From: Clytia hemisphaerica
Taxonomy: Eukaryota; Cnidaria; Hydrozoa; Leptothecata; Clytiidae
DNA: 64,000 bases
Direction: 5' to 3'
Assembly: GCA_902728285.1 (NCBI GenBank)
Contig: CACVBU010001012.1
Coordinates: forward strand, 485,193 to 549,192
Both the position numbers and the translations under genes were made by a program. The stretch's first letter is position 1. Each line of letters starts with the position of its first letter. The notes under the pieces are model-generated. The model ran no database searches, was not told where the DNA came from, and was given only the letters and a program-made list of their open reading frames with translations. This document shows, in pieces, positions 1 through 12,363 of this stretch.

Positions 1-478
1 CCTGAATAAATGCAATCGAAATTCCAGAGAACTTCATAATTCCCCAAACAACATTACATTACTATGTCAAACTCCCATCACATAAATTTTACAATTACGT
101 CAGAGTAGACTACGCTTGCCACCGAAGAGGTTTATTTGGAAAGGGTAATTATATTTTATTGTTCGCTTCTTTTTTAAAGATTCGCCGGGTTGGAAAAGTA
201 TGAATTTCTTTGTACATATTTTACCTACCCCAAATATTTAGGACGCTGAGTTTTAAACGAATCGTGAAGTTGAAACGAACGATAAATGTATCAAGGTCTG
301 TTTTATTTACCCCCTGGTGACTTAACAAAAGAGACTTAACTCGATGTTACAATCCAATTATTGAAAGTTTGTCTCGGCCTTTTTATAATGAGCGAGACAT
401 ACGTTCTCTGATTACGCAATTTTCATATTGACATTTTCGAGGCATTTTGATGTAACTGACAGAGAAGTTCCAGGCCCC
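1..478. other. No feature recognised
   Basis: AT-rich, no long ORF, no clear repeat end. Ends with AGGCCCC just before the ATTTAA flank of the first element. Confidence 0.6.
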
Positions 479-484
479 ATTTAA

Positions 485-809
485 GTAACCTGATAACAGA
501 TGTTCATAATTTTCTTACGCGCACGGTAAACCTCTAAAGGCACTTGAAAATTATACATCTGAGGAAAATAGTCCTCCCGCGGAAAATTCTACAACAAGAA
601 TCTTGTTGTGCGCCGGAAAAATAAAAACTAATACGGCGCCTTATTCATAAACACAATCGCGCAACTTTGTTGTCATTCCCAGTCCTTTTAGACGAACGCG
701 GTCCTTACGATTTCGAGATTGCATATTCGTCAGATTGTTTGTTTTCACACATCCCTTTAGAGCTTCAGCGTGGTGTGCAGAAAACATTCACGATCTGATC
801 TCAGGTTAC
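485..809. mobile_element. MITE-like element, GTAACCTGA ends, ATTTAA duplication
   Basis: Inverted ends GTAACCTGATAACAG / CTGATCTCAGGTTAC with similarity extending inward (CTCTAAAGG / CCCTTTAGAG). The flanks are ATTTAA at 479-484 and 810-815. A shorter relative is at 40084-40233, with the same ACGCTGAAGCTCTAAAG arm sequence. It lies at the left end of the larger element 816-4391. Confidence 0.75.
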
Positions 810-1584
810 ATTTAAGGGGCTCCCCTAGGGGCTGGCGTGACACGTGAATGAGCCTTTTTTCTGGGACGTGAATTGGACTTTTTTAGCATGTGAATACGTG
901 AATTGAGATATCAGCGGGAACATGAAAATAAGATTTTTCCACCGTGAATTCGTGAATCGAGATTTTTAGCGTGAACGTGAAAAGCAAATCATTGTCTAAA
1001 ACACAAGGAAACTCTAAAAATATATCTAAGACAGTTAGGAACATTTGGCGAGTTCCTATACGCGGCCGCAATCAAAAAAATCATAACATCACTCATTATA
1101 GTGTTCGTGTCTTTTCGCACTTTTTTTAGCCTAGACATTGTAGCAAACATAGTAAGTATAAGCACACTGTGCTTTTAATTGGCTGAAATTTTTTTTTGCG
1201 TCGGAAAAACTTTTTCAAACTTTCAGCGATGATAGACCAAACTGTTACAATGAAAATTATCCAGCGCATTTTTTATCTTCTTACCTTCTTCATTTTCAAT
1301 GAAGCACTCGAAGTTTACTGAAGGTAAGCACATAAGATATCCTTATAATTACTGATATTCGTTGAAACAGGCTTCGTTGTGCGCTGCGGTGGAGTGCATG
1401 ATGTAACTTGATGTAACTCGCCTTCTGTTGGAAGATCATATTGCGGGCGTTTTGGCGCTTTCCGCAACTCTTTCCACCATTTTAGATGGCGTTAACAATA
1501 GATCCAAAAGGGCGCCATAATCTTGGAAAATAATTTGTTTTGGTCGCCGGCTTTGGGAAGTAGCAATGTTATTAGTTTTTTTTG

Positions 1585-2619
1585 CGGCTAGTACAAAACG
1601 CAGGTTTAGGTTACAGGTTTCAGGGCCAGGGTTACAGGTTTCAGGGCCAGGGTTCAGGTTTCAGGGCCAGGGTTCAGGGTTCAGAGTTCAGGTTAAAATT
1701 GTCTACAATACAGACTTGCCTTTTTCAAATTACTAACCTCTTTACTTCTCTTTTCTCTTTACTCTCTTTGTGTAGGGGGATTCAAACAAAAAAGCTAGGG
1801 TTGAATGGAATGGCGTTGTTACGAACAACGATGAAATTTTTCTTTTAAGAACACAAATTCAACAAAAAATTAAGTTAGTTTTACCAGGTTTTACAGAAAA
1901 GAAAAAAAAAACCGTTGTCTTCTATTCCAGCCAATTTCATCATACCAAATAAGTCTTATAAAAAACTATTTATTTTCAAAAAATGGGTGGGTGATTTTGA
2001 TTACTTTCTTGCTTTGAAAGAAAAAATTAATGATATGGATGATTTCCACTGGTTCTGATCTTACTCTTACAAAAAACAATAAGCGTTTGCCATATTTCTT
2101 TTTACTACAGGAGGAATAATAGAATATAATAGTAGTATTAGTTCTTCGTCAATGCTTTGATTTGTAATTCTGCTTGTAGTAGAATATTTTAATTTCAATA
2201 ATCTTAATTATTATTTATTCGACTAGTTTTGTAACAGAAAGATAATTTCTACTACGTCAATTGAATTATGAAATATTTTCAAAGTGACGCTGAAAGTAGT
2301 AGTAGTAGTACCTGCTGTCTCGTATTTTGAAAAGTATTGTTCACCACCAAACTATTAAAAGTTTAAAAAGAAAACACACTCACACTTGTATTATATATAA
2401 CACGAACTCTAGCAAATGGTCTGCAGAATAAATAAATATACCTCGGAACCTTCTGGTCTGGAATGTAGACAATTTTAACATGAACCCTGAAACCTAAACT
2501 TGGCTCTGAAACCTTAACCCTGGCACTGAACCCTGAACTCTGGTCCTGAAACCTGAACCCTGGCACTGAACCCTGAACCCTGACCCCGACCCTGAAACTT
2601 GTGACTTTCGTACTAGCCG
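1585..2619. mobile_element. 1.0-kb inverted-repeat element with telomere-like TTCAGGG arms
   Basis: Inverted ends CGGCTAGTAC (1585) / GTACTAGCCG (2619), each followed inward by 10-15 units of TTCAGGG/GGTTCAGG, then GGTTAAAATTGTCTACA on both arms (1692 and 2462). TTG flanks both ends (possible 3-bp duplication). The core (1,740-2,440) has no recognisable gene. Confidence 0.75.
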
Positions 2620-3261
2620 TTGTTTTCGATGGAAAATGGTAAGAAACTTAAGTTTACAAGTGTCATTTAGTTTTTTGTGACAAGTGTCATTTAGTTTTTG
2701 CTGGCTTATAGAATGGCAGGATCCTGGATGGTTTACCTAACTGTAAGACCTCAATACCTAAATCTGTAAAGTTTTCTTGCTCGCTTTGCTCGCATATTCT
2801 TGGATTAGTTATTGTCATGGTAAAGTCATTCAAAATAATCAAAACTTTATAACATTAAAATTCTCAAAGATGTCTAAACAAATATTTTCGTTATTTTTTT
2901 GTGGGCATGTTTTTTTGCATTTTTAATGACAATTGATATTTGTGATGCAAATACTGCATCCAACGAGAGCGTCTTTAGCCAAAACAAAAGAGTCTAGAGA
3001 AAATTTTCTCCGTTAGCGTTTAATAATGGTTGTCTCTCTGTAGTCACTTATATTGTTACTACAATACAATACACAAAATGATACCATGTTAACTTAGAGA
3101 CTTTAGAGGATTTTTGCTCATTTAATAATTTGTAGGTAGTTCAGGGTAGTTCTAAACATCTTGTATGCATGCAGCATCAAACAATGAAAAAATAATTCTC
3201 ATAGATAATGATACACCTGATGCGTTTTCAAACAATCTAGGCATTCTAAATTTTAAAGGTT

Positions 3262-3459
3262 TTCTCTTTGGCAAAATTCTTGGAACGTCGCGCCGGGTAC
3301 GGCAGGTACGTTGCTCGCCGTACCAGATTTTTGGCAACAAATAGTTACCGTGAAAAGCACAGGTTGAAATCATATATCGACGCTGTGCCAACCAATCCAG
3401 ATTCTATTCAGCGCGCAATCAACGCAGAGAAAAGTAACCATGATGAAGTTCAAAGTTGA
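3262..3459 (+). pseudogene. Exon-like ORF inside the 816-4391 element, unidentified
   Basis: Open frame encoding FLERRAGYGRYVARRTRFLA then KHRLKSYIDAVPTNPDSI and a stop. Local base composition is clearly richer in G+C than its surroundings, as for coding sequence. A second short frame at 4045-4215 (PKKLLCYKAQIAVKDALKG, lysine-rich) may belong with it. They could be remnants of a transposase or a captured gene. No family recognised. Confidence 0.3.
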
Positions 3460-4397
3460 TATTTTTATTCCCGTCGTTGAAAACACAAATCAAAAATGTC
3501 ATCAATGCTTTTTAAAAAGAGTCAGTGATAGAGAATCATAACATAACGTCTGTCTATTATTTCGATTCAATTAAAGTGACATTTCAATAATTAAAAGTTT
3601 AGTAATTACTGTTATACATTTGGGGATCATGTAAAAGATTTCTTTTAAAAGAAACTCATTTCAATTACACTTGGAGGTTTCTGGGGAATTCGTAAATAGT
3701 AAACTGCATACTGATACAGTCTGCTAGACATCATTATGGTAATATTTGCTCTTCATCTTTGATTTTTTCTACAGTGATTAGATTGACACATGCGCAATAA
3801 AATTTCTATTATTGGTCTACAGAGGTTGAAATATTCTCAACCTCTGATACTCAGGGTAACAAATGGTCAGTGTTAAAATCAATCCTCTGCTTGTACTACT
3901 GCTCCACCTGGATATTGTGTTTAAGTCTACAGCTTCTCAAACCATATGATTGGCACAACCTCGATTTGAAATTAAAAAAATCTTCTTACGGGTTTGCGAG
4001 GAAGCAAATCCCACACCAAAAGCCCACCCTACGCCAGAGGGGTAGTTCTTTGTAACTTTTGGTGCGGCAGACCTAAAAAATTGCTTTGTTATAAAGCTCA
4101 AATAGCTGTAAAAGATGCCTTAAAAGGTCAACGCTATCAAGAATTAGGTCACAAAACTGCAGAAAAGTTCATATTGGCGAAAATGTTTGGCATAAGAATA
4201 GGTCAAACTGCTTAAAGAAACCATAAAAAGGTCTATATTTATAAACCCAATAAGGTCACAATCGTTTTAACCAAAGATTTAAAAGCAAAATTGTCGTGTG
4301 AACGTGAAAATGGTTTTATTTGCGTGTGAATACATGAATTGGCAAAATTTTGTGCGTGAATACATGAATTGAGGGTCGACTGGGGGGCCTCATTTAA

Positions 4398-5412
4398 CAC
4401 AATTTAACATATAATCAAGAACAATTGAATCTTAATAAAATCAAGATATTATTGGGTAATAATTTGATTGATATTCAAATATTCAATGTTTGGTACCGTC
4501 AACTGCTCTAAAACTTGGGACTATCTGACAAAACATGAGACGACAAGTCGGCCACCATTTCAGAGAGTCATTTGATTTGAGTTAATGAATAATGAATATT
4601 GATTGAACCAATAAAAAATGTTTCACTTTTTTGCACCAATTCTTCAAAATGAAAATATTTAAGATTTAAAGTTCTTCTTTTATTCAATGATTTTTTAAGG
4701 CACTTTGCTGACAATCTAACTCTTGCATCAAATTCTCACTTTCTTCAGTAAATTGAAGATGAGAAAAAACCTAAGCCTTAGACTCACGAATTGAAACAAA
4801 TTTATGAAGGTTGGGATTTTACAGCCGTCCGTCCTGCAAGGCACTGAGAGGCCACGGGTGCCAAAAAGAAGGACCGTGTGAAATGCGGCAATCTCATTGG
4901 TGGAAATTTGATAAACAGCTGCAAAATAATTGAGCCAAGCAAACCTTGAAAACTAATTTGAAAACTAATTTGAAGATCAACTTCCCAAGAAAAAGATCTA
5001 CGGGGGGAGACAGAACCCACCTAGATCTGCACTAACCCATGTGCAGAATTATTTTTACTTTAGCGTATAAATAGCGTATAAACAAGGCCTTAAAAATCGA
5101 ATGGGAATTGAATGACAACATTTGGTTGATTGATGCTGCATGTTTGCAATCAGTCATTTTGTCTCGTTTAAAGTTTTCAAGTTTTGATTATTGTCTTGAG
5201 AACGTGAACTTGTTTCAGGTAACTCTCATCCTTGTTGCAAATACATCCTGCAGATGACTGATGTTGTTTTTTCTGAAAGCTTGATTGACCGTCAATTTAT
5301 CTTCACCTTCCCAGTTATGAGAAGTTTCTGGTAACAACAATCAACGGCTCTTGCCACAAGTATATATGCATCTTTATTTTTAAGCTATAGTACAGAAAAA
5401 AATATACAAATA
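4398..5412. other. ARMC9 upstream region
   Basis: Contains a diverged 50-bp piece of the 36007 element arm (4493-4545). No ORF of note and no obvious TATA box. The last 300 bp before the ATG should hold the promoter or a 5' UTR. Confidence 0.4.
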
Positions 5413-8400
5413 ATGAATGACTTGAGGGAGAAAGAACATTATCTACATGCTATTGTAAAAGAGGTATAAAGAAAACTTCCAGCAACAAACTTCATAATTT
5501 TTCGTTATAGTATTATTGACTTAATTTCTAATGGTAATGCAAGATATTTCTTTAAATCCCAATCATCTTCCCCTGATTGAGAATGAAAAAGAAATGAGAA
5601 ATAATTAAATTAGGCTTTCAAAGAAAGATTTTTTCTTCATTTCTTCAATTAAACTTTCAATAAAAAATATTGTGCCACTTTTTAGTTTTTAGAAATTCAA
5701 GACTACACTGACACTCTTGAAGCCTACGAAGAAGAATTGACTGAGAAAAATGTTGAACCAGATAGCAATCAACTCCCTTCTCCCCAAGATGAAAGCTGTA
5801 TCAAAAATAAGGTAAGTAATACTTGGAAATTCTTCTAGTTGCAAAAATCTTTTCAAGCGCAGAATCATTTGTAAATAAAAAATGTCAAATTTTAGTTATA
5901 CATAGTTTGGATTGGAAACAAAGCAGAATGATACAGGGGGGGTCAATCAGTTAATCCCGAACATCATCTGTAGTAACTGATTTTGGATGATATTTAGGAC
6001 CACCCACCCATTCTGACACTTAATCCACACTGGATTTACTGTTTTTAAGTCACAATCTTTGTATACCACCCCCTAAAACAGTCCACCGGGGCATTTTGGC
6101 ATGCATTAAGTTATTTTTATTGATGTTGGTCGACTTTCTAAGTAATTTTCAATGCATTTCTTTTAAAGACATGAATAGCTATGAAAATGTAAAATCTAAA
6201 GAAAAAATATCTAAATCTAGTATGAACAGGTAAGAAAATAGATCAAAACAGCAAAATAATAAAAGGCAGTAAGTAACAAAATATAGCAAACGTTATTGCA
6301 TACCTCAAAAAAGATTCAAATATTTCATTTTTTAAATCAACATTCAAAGTCAGTTAGATCTAGTTAGATTTTGTGGTTTTAACTAGGCTACAAACGCAAT
6401 CTTTATCGTTAAGTGTTCCCAACGATGTAGAACTTGCTTGGGGTTAGGTGCCCCACTCACCCTATAATTTTTTCAAATTGACATTTTTAGTTCTCTTGTC
6501 ATTGTTTTGAAGAGAAGAAGATCTAATTCCCTGGCAGAGTACTCCCTTAGTTTTTCAATTTCTGTTGAATATATTGAGAGCTTTTGTTAGTGGAGAATTT
6601 TTTGGTTTTCTGGGTATGTCTTAAAGGAATCTTTCAAAACGGGTTTTTTCTTTAATCTGACCAATTTTAGTTGAAATGAGTACTAGGGAACCATGCACTT
6701 GACTTTATGTTACAGCAAGGAACGAGGTTCCTTCCTATATTAAGTAAAAGCTGGTTTAAAACAAACCATTTTGATAAAAAGGTTATACAAGCTCGCATAC
6801 AGGCTGTTCCACCTGAAATACATTTCGCAAATTGTCTACCATTTTTAATCTGTTTTAATCAGATTTTTGTTTACAAAAAAAGGGGCGAATCACCCGATTT
6901 TATAACAGCTTGAAAATTAGTGAAAACGGAATTTTTAAACAAAGCAGGAGAAAGTTAAAGCAAGACTTTGATGCAGTTTGACGTTTTAAAGACAGAAGAA
7001 GAGGCAAAAACGAGCATGAATCAGAATAAATGAATTTTACAGAATGACAGAAAATGCAGTTAGTCCACTTTTTTCCCCCAGAATTCTTATAGAGACCACC
7101 CCTTTGGCAGTTAATCCACTCTTGGATTTAACTATATTTTTCAAAATTTGAAAATGGACCACCACGGTCAAAACAGGCATAGTGTTTTGGATTAACTGCT
7201 TGAGCCCCCCTGAATGATAACACAAATAAAAATTACTTAATGTATTACTTTACTTAATATCTAATGAGCAGATACAATTTACCTGGAAAATTGGGTTTCT
7301 CTATCTTTTTGAAAGGCTTGATTGTAGTTTTCATATGCTTTTGGCAGGATGACTATATTGAAAAAAGCTTATTTTTCAGGATGATCTGACAAGGATGTTT
7401 CAGCTGGGTAATTCTGCAAGCTTCTGGATGCTCTGGGATCAACACATTCCTAAAGGGAAGCAAGAAGAAAATGATACACAACGCTTAGTCTTCAGTCTTC
7501 ACCTTTATTTTGCAGTCTTTCCCTTACTGGAAGATGAGGTATCCTTTTATTCTCCTTTATCAATTTCAAGAGCAACAAAATTATAAATGAATACACTCTC
7601 TATCATCTAGTTCATTACATGGAAATATTAGTTGTTTCCATTTCTATTCTTACCTGCAAGTTCTATGGCATATTAGTGGCCAAGCTTCGATTCCCACTCG
7701 GTGCTAAGATTGATTTGGCAAGTGAATGTACCTACACCTGGGTCAACCATATGAATCGAGTACCTTAGTCTGATATAAGAGTTTGGAGAAGTATGCCAGA
7801 TATTGTATCTGGGGTGGTGACATTGCTCACGAATAAGCAATCACGTGAACAATTGCTCTCCGACCCTTTTTGAGTAATGATCTGATGCGTCATGTTGTGT
7901 CACGGGCACAGTGTGAAAGGAGTCACCTTAAACACTATTATTTCCCTATCCTAGAAAAGGTAACTATCCCAGAAAAAGGCACATTTTGTTTGCATAGGCT
8001 GGATTATCCTTCCTTCCTACAAGTTTCTGTATAAAGCAGATGTTTTTGTAACAATTCTAATTTATGGACAGTGATGAAATTAATTATCAAGTGTCAAATG
8101 TTTATTGAACTGATAAGTTTATTGTTTTTGTTTCTTAATAGAGTCGCTTATCCCCTGTTGAAGCCTCAATGGTGGAATTCAAGAAGTATTTGGAATCCAA
8201 TGGAGCAGCTTTGAGTCAAACAACTGAATTTGTTGCTTTTTACGCATTGCCCTATGTTCCAAATCCCAAGAATCACCCTGCCTTCAAGAAACTTTTTGAG
8301 GTTAGTATTCCTATCAAATTTTCAACAAAAAGTCAGCTAAAAATGTTGCATTTTTATTGCGCAATTATGTTCTATTTCCCGAAGGAGAATCTTGTAAAAC

Positions 8401-11400
8401 TTTGTTTGCTTTTACGCATAAGCCTATGTTCCCAATCCCAAGAATCACCCTGCCTTCAAGAAACTATTTGAGGTCAATATTTTTGTCAATTTTTAACTAC
8501 AGGCTGTCTTCTTTTCTACTTGATCTCACAAGAGTGATCAATCTGTTTTTTTTTCTTTTAGGATGAATGGAATGAAGACTTGAAGGAACGCTTGACTTTA
8601 TTTCTTGATGATACATTGTACTCAGATCCTTTGCCCTATCTCTACAAACTTTTGGTTGGTATAGCTATTATTTGAAAAATTAAATTCAGCTTTTTCGCCA
8701 CTTCGCCAATAAGATACATTTTTGATTATGACTGTGATTGAAATTTTCCATATTTTGCAAAACTAATGGCATGGCTAAACTCACTGTTGTTCTTTTTTCA
8801 TTTCAGAAAGGAGCTTCCTCTATTAGCAATCATGGTAAGTTAAATTTCATTGGAGCCACTCATTCTCTATAAGGTGGCTATATCACTCATCACAACTAAA
8901 AGGGGCATATGTGTTACTCATCCCAAAGTGTGTGTGTGTGCCACTTGTTTACATGTATGTAGGTATTCGTTACTCATTCAACTTCAGTCTCCAGAAACAA
9001 TTTCTTTTTGTAGATTTAGAGGAAAGAGAAAATGACAAAGAAGTAATGAAAGAGGAAATCAAACAAAGTGAAGATCGAGCCAATTCATACTTTCAAAAGT
9101 TTGCTAAACTGCAAGAAGATCACACCAATTTGATTGGAATCGCTGCCGAACTCGTTGATTCTCTTGAAAGCTGTGTTCGGGGAAAAATGGTAAAATCTTC
9201 GTATTAAATATCAGTTTAAAAAAGTCATTTTTCATAAACTTTTCTAGACATTGCATGAATTATCTGGAATTATATACAGATTTTTCAGGGAAAAAGCCAA
9301 ATGCAAAATTTGGAAATGCCGGAAATATACCATTGTTATTATTAATTATTGTGATGTAATTTATTTCAGTTCAGTTTTCTATGTAATGAAATATTATTGG
9401 GCTACCTTTTCTTTCTTGACATTATCAGGTTACACCGGATTACTTGCAACACATTTGCGAGAGGCTTTTTGCTGGCTCCATTTCCAAAGAAGACAAATTG
9501 GATCTAACGGTTCCTGGCACAGTGAGCAAAAGTTTTTTACAAATAAAAATTTGTATGATTGGGAAATTCAATGAAATTTGTAGTCGAACAAAGTGAACTT
9601 TTATAGTATTATACGTAAATCACATTTGAATTTTACACAGTGAATTTATTTTATTGATTCCTATACTTTTTTTGTTCAGGCATCTTCAATGCTTCGAGCT
9701 TCAGTTTCCATGGATACGTATGTCCATTATTACTTCATTCTCTCCAACTTTCAGTTATTCCTGTCACAGTTTCTATCATTGAATTATACCTATACCCTAT
9801 ATTGCCTCCTTCTTTTATCTTTTGTAAGATGTATCTTGATCAATCTATATTTATGGATGTCAAGTGAACTTAGGCTACACTGAGAAATATTATTAATATG
9901 CTTTTTAAAAATGCAACGAATCAAGTTTTCTGCGAGATTCTGTTAATTTTGTGGTCTGTGAAGTTTAGTGTGAACAATAAATAGCAGATAAGAAATTCAG
10001 TAATTTTGAAATAAATTTTTGATTTATAAGGCAACAAACAACACACACAAGACAAAACATTCCTCCATCATTAACAACAAAGGAAAAGGCCAATTTGAAC
10101 TTCAACATTATCAAGAAAGATTTATCAGGAATTGGATCCGCCCGGAACAAAGCATTATTACTTCAAGCTCTGATATGGGTATGATAATTACTTCTCCATT
10201 TGAATCTTCTTTTTGGACCTACCTGGAGGTCCTATAAATTAACCTTTGTTCGTCCGTCCGTCTGTTCGTCCGTCTGTTACGAGCTTTTCTCGAGATTGGC
10301 TCATTAGTTTTTTCTGGTTTTTGGCACAAAAATGCAAAATGGCAATGCCCAAAATGTGACAGAGCCCGATTTTCGAAAAAAAAAATTTTCCGGCCGAAAA
10401 TGCCGGAAATATGCCGGAAAAACCGGTTTTTTGACATTTTCTCGAGATTTCATCATTAGTTTTTTTCTGATTTTTTGCTGAAAGATGCGTATTAACAATG
10501 CCCAAAACATGACCGGGTCCGATTTTTGAGAAAAAAATTTTTCCAGCCGAAAATGCCTGAAATATGCCGGAAATCACCGTTTTTCTGAATTTTCATTAGA
10601 CTTTTTCCTTATAATTGGTTGTTTTTTCATTCAAAAACATTATTAATAGCAATGCCCACCATCAAGCATATTTCAATTTTCAATAAAATTGATTTTTGAA
10701 GCCGGAACTATTAAAAAATCGCCGGAACAACCTATATTCGCCGGAAAGACAGTATTTCTTGAATTTCTCGAGCTGTACTTTATATTTTTTTATGAAATTT
10801 TGCACACTGATGCAAAATGACAATACCTAAAATGTGACAGAGCCCGATTTTCGAAAAACATTTTTTTCCGGCTGAAAATGCCGGGAATATGCCGGAAAAA
10901 CCGGTTTTTTGACATTTTCTCGAATTTTCATCCTTAGTTTTTTCTGATTTTTTGCAGAAAGATGCGTATGCGCAATACTCAAAACATGACCGAGTTCGAT
11001 TTTTTGAGAAAATTTTTTTCCGGCCGAAAATGCCGGAAATCGCCGTTTTTATTTTCTAGAAAACTTTCTTAAGCTGTGCGTTTTTCTGATAGTGTATTGT
11101 TTTTATAAAGAAAAGCGTTTAATAACTTTTTTACTTTTTCAAGTCTTTTTCAATAGTATTGATAATTTCTACCAATAGATATGCTTTCATTTTATATATT
11201 TTTGTAATTTGACCAGTTATGTCTTATGTGTTTCATTGTTTCAATGTTCATTGGTTAGTTTTGGTAACCAGGTAGGTCCATAAAAGTATCACTTGTTTCT
11301 TTTTATTTTGATGTGTAATTTCTCGCTAATTACAAACTTGAATTCTTTTTTTAGAGATTGATCAGAGTGCCAGAAAACCAGAGGAACAAAGCATTGAATC

Positions 11401-12363
11401 TGTACATCAGCAACGACCTTCTAGGTTTTTCCTCTGGAAACCTGTCAGTAAGTCCACTTCATCCAATTCCATTGCATCACTTTGACTTTGCTAGATCCTC
11501 AAAATCTCTGGACCTCTTGCTGACTTTCTCTTATAAATGCAACGGTTTGTAGGGCTTACAAGTTACGTTCTCCCTTTCTCTTTGAAAACTCATTAAAACC
11601 ATTACATCAAAGGCAGTGTGTTATTTTAATGCTCCGAATTAAATTGTTCTGATGGTGTTCTGATGCGGTATTGTAACGTGTATACATGATTTTCTATGTC
11701 TACTACCTTTCGCTTTCAGCCATTCTTCGAGAAGATTATGGACTCTAAAGACAGCATAGCGACCGAATACTTGATGAGATTCGTCAACGTGACGGCCTCG
11801 TTTTCGGCTGGTCGACAATATATGTCACAATCGGAAAATTTCCTTCGCCTGCTGGTTAAGTCGTTGATGAAAACTAAGAAGTCTTCTGCTATCAGTGAGA
11901 ATATTCTAGGTGGCTTACAAAAACTTAGTTTAAGGTTAGTTGTATTACTTGAAAGTTTTTCCGTTTACTGGTCGATATCTTGATGAGCGATGGCCTAATG
12001 GTCAAGGCGCCAGCGCCTGAAACTAGGGATTCTCGGTTCGAATTGCCGCTCCTTCCAATGTTTCATACAGTTCATAGATAGTCGAGCCGGTTGGCTGTGG
12101 ACCCCGTGAAAACAACCAAAAGATTGTCTAAAAGTCCTAGATTACAGGACTATCCACTTTACATATCGACTGTAGTCGATTTTTTTATTGTTACAGAGTT
12201 ATAAGGGGAATTTTTTGTTTTAGACGTAACGTCCAGACTATTTTGATCGATTCGGCGGTAGTCGAATGGCTGTTCAGCGTGCTTGACGATCCGGATGACC
12301 TTTCTGATTACACTTTGGAATATTCCGTTGCCCTTCTCATGAATCTGTGTCTGAGAACTAGTG
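5413..12363 (+). CDS. ARMC9: ARMC9 exons 1-13
   Basis: Exons: 5413-5463, 5686-5811, 7380-7538, 8142-8300, 8562-8654, 8807-8834, 9014-9189, 9429-9521, 9680-9717, 10052-10178, 11355-11447, 11720-11934, 12224-12363. Exons 1-2 give the LisH motif; the acceptor at 5685 was chosen over 5692 because it keeps frame and aligns VKEFLEIQDY with the vertebrate VKEYLDF region. Exons 4-8 encode the best-conserved helical part (residues about 113-295). Exons 10-13 begin the armadillo region. Exon 6 is only 28 bp. Exon 10 has a weak acceptor with no pyrimidine tract (CACACAAG before 10052), but only it restores frame and alignment. Exon 13 ends in phase 1 at a GTAAGC donor, and its partner exon lies 19.9 kb downstream. 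Small introns hold a hAT-like element (intron 2), a decayed exon copy (intron 4), a CCGG-rich element (intron 10) and a tRNA-like SINE (intron 12). Confidence 0.93.

Larger units (their letters stand above)
816..4391. mobile_element. 3.6-kb inverted-repeat element with reiterated CGTGAAT word
   Basis: The ends are GGGGCTCCCC / GGGGGGCCTC (imperfect inverted repeat), flanked by ATTTAA at 810-815 and 4392-4397. Both arms carry the word CGTGAAT/GTGAATACGTGAAT: left arm 836-985, right arm 4297-4371. It contains the 1-kb element at 1585-2619 and two short exon-like ORFs. End assignment is inferred from the word arms and flank match. Confidence 0.5.

Noticed and set aside
1600..2600. Interstitial telomere or chromosome end
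   Set aside because: The TTCAGGG units are degenerate and sit symmetrically inside defined inverted ends.
10239..10577. 112-aa minus-strand ORF with repeated units
   Set aside because: Arises from the 140-bp monomers of the GGACC element.
11985..12060. tRNA gene
   Set aside because: A and B boxes and the outer stem are present, but the T and anticodon stems pair poorly and a body of other sequence follows; called SINE instead.
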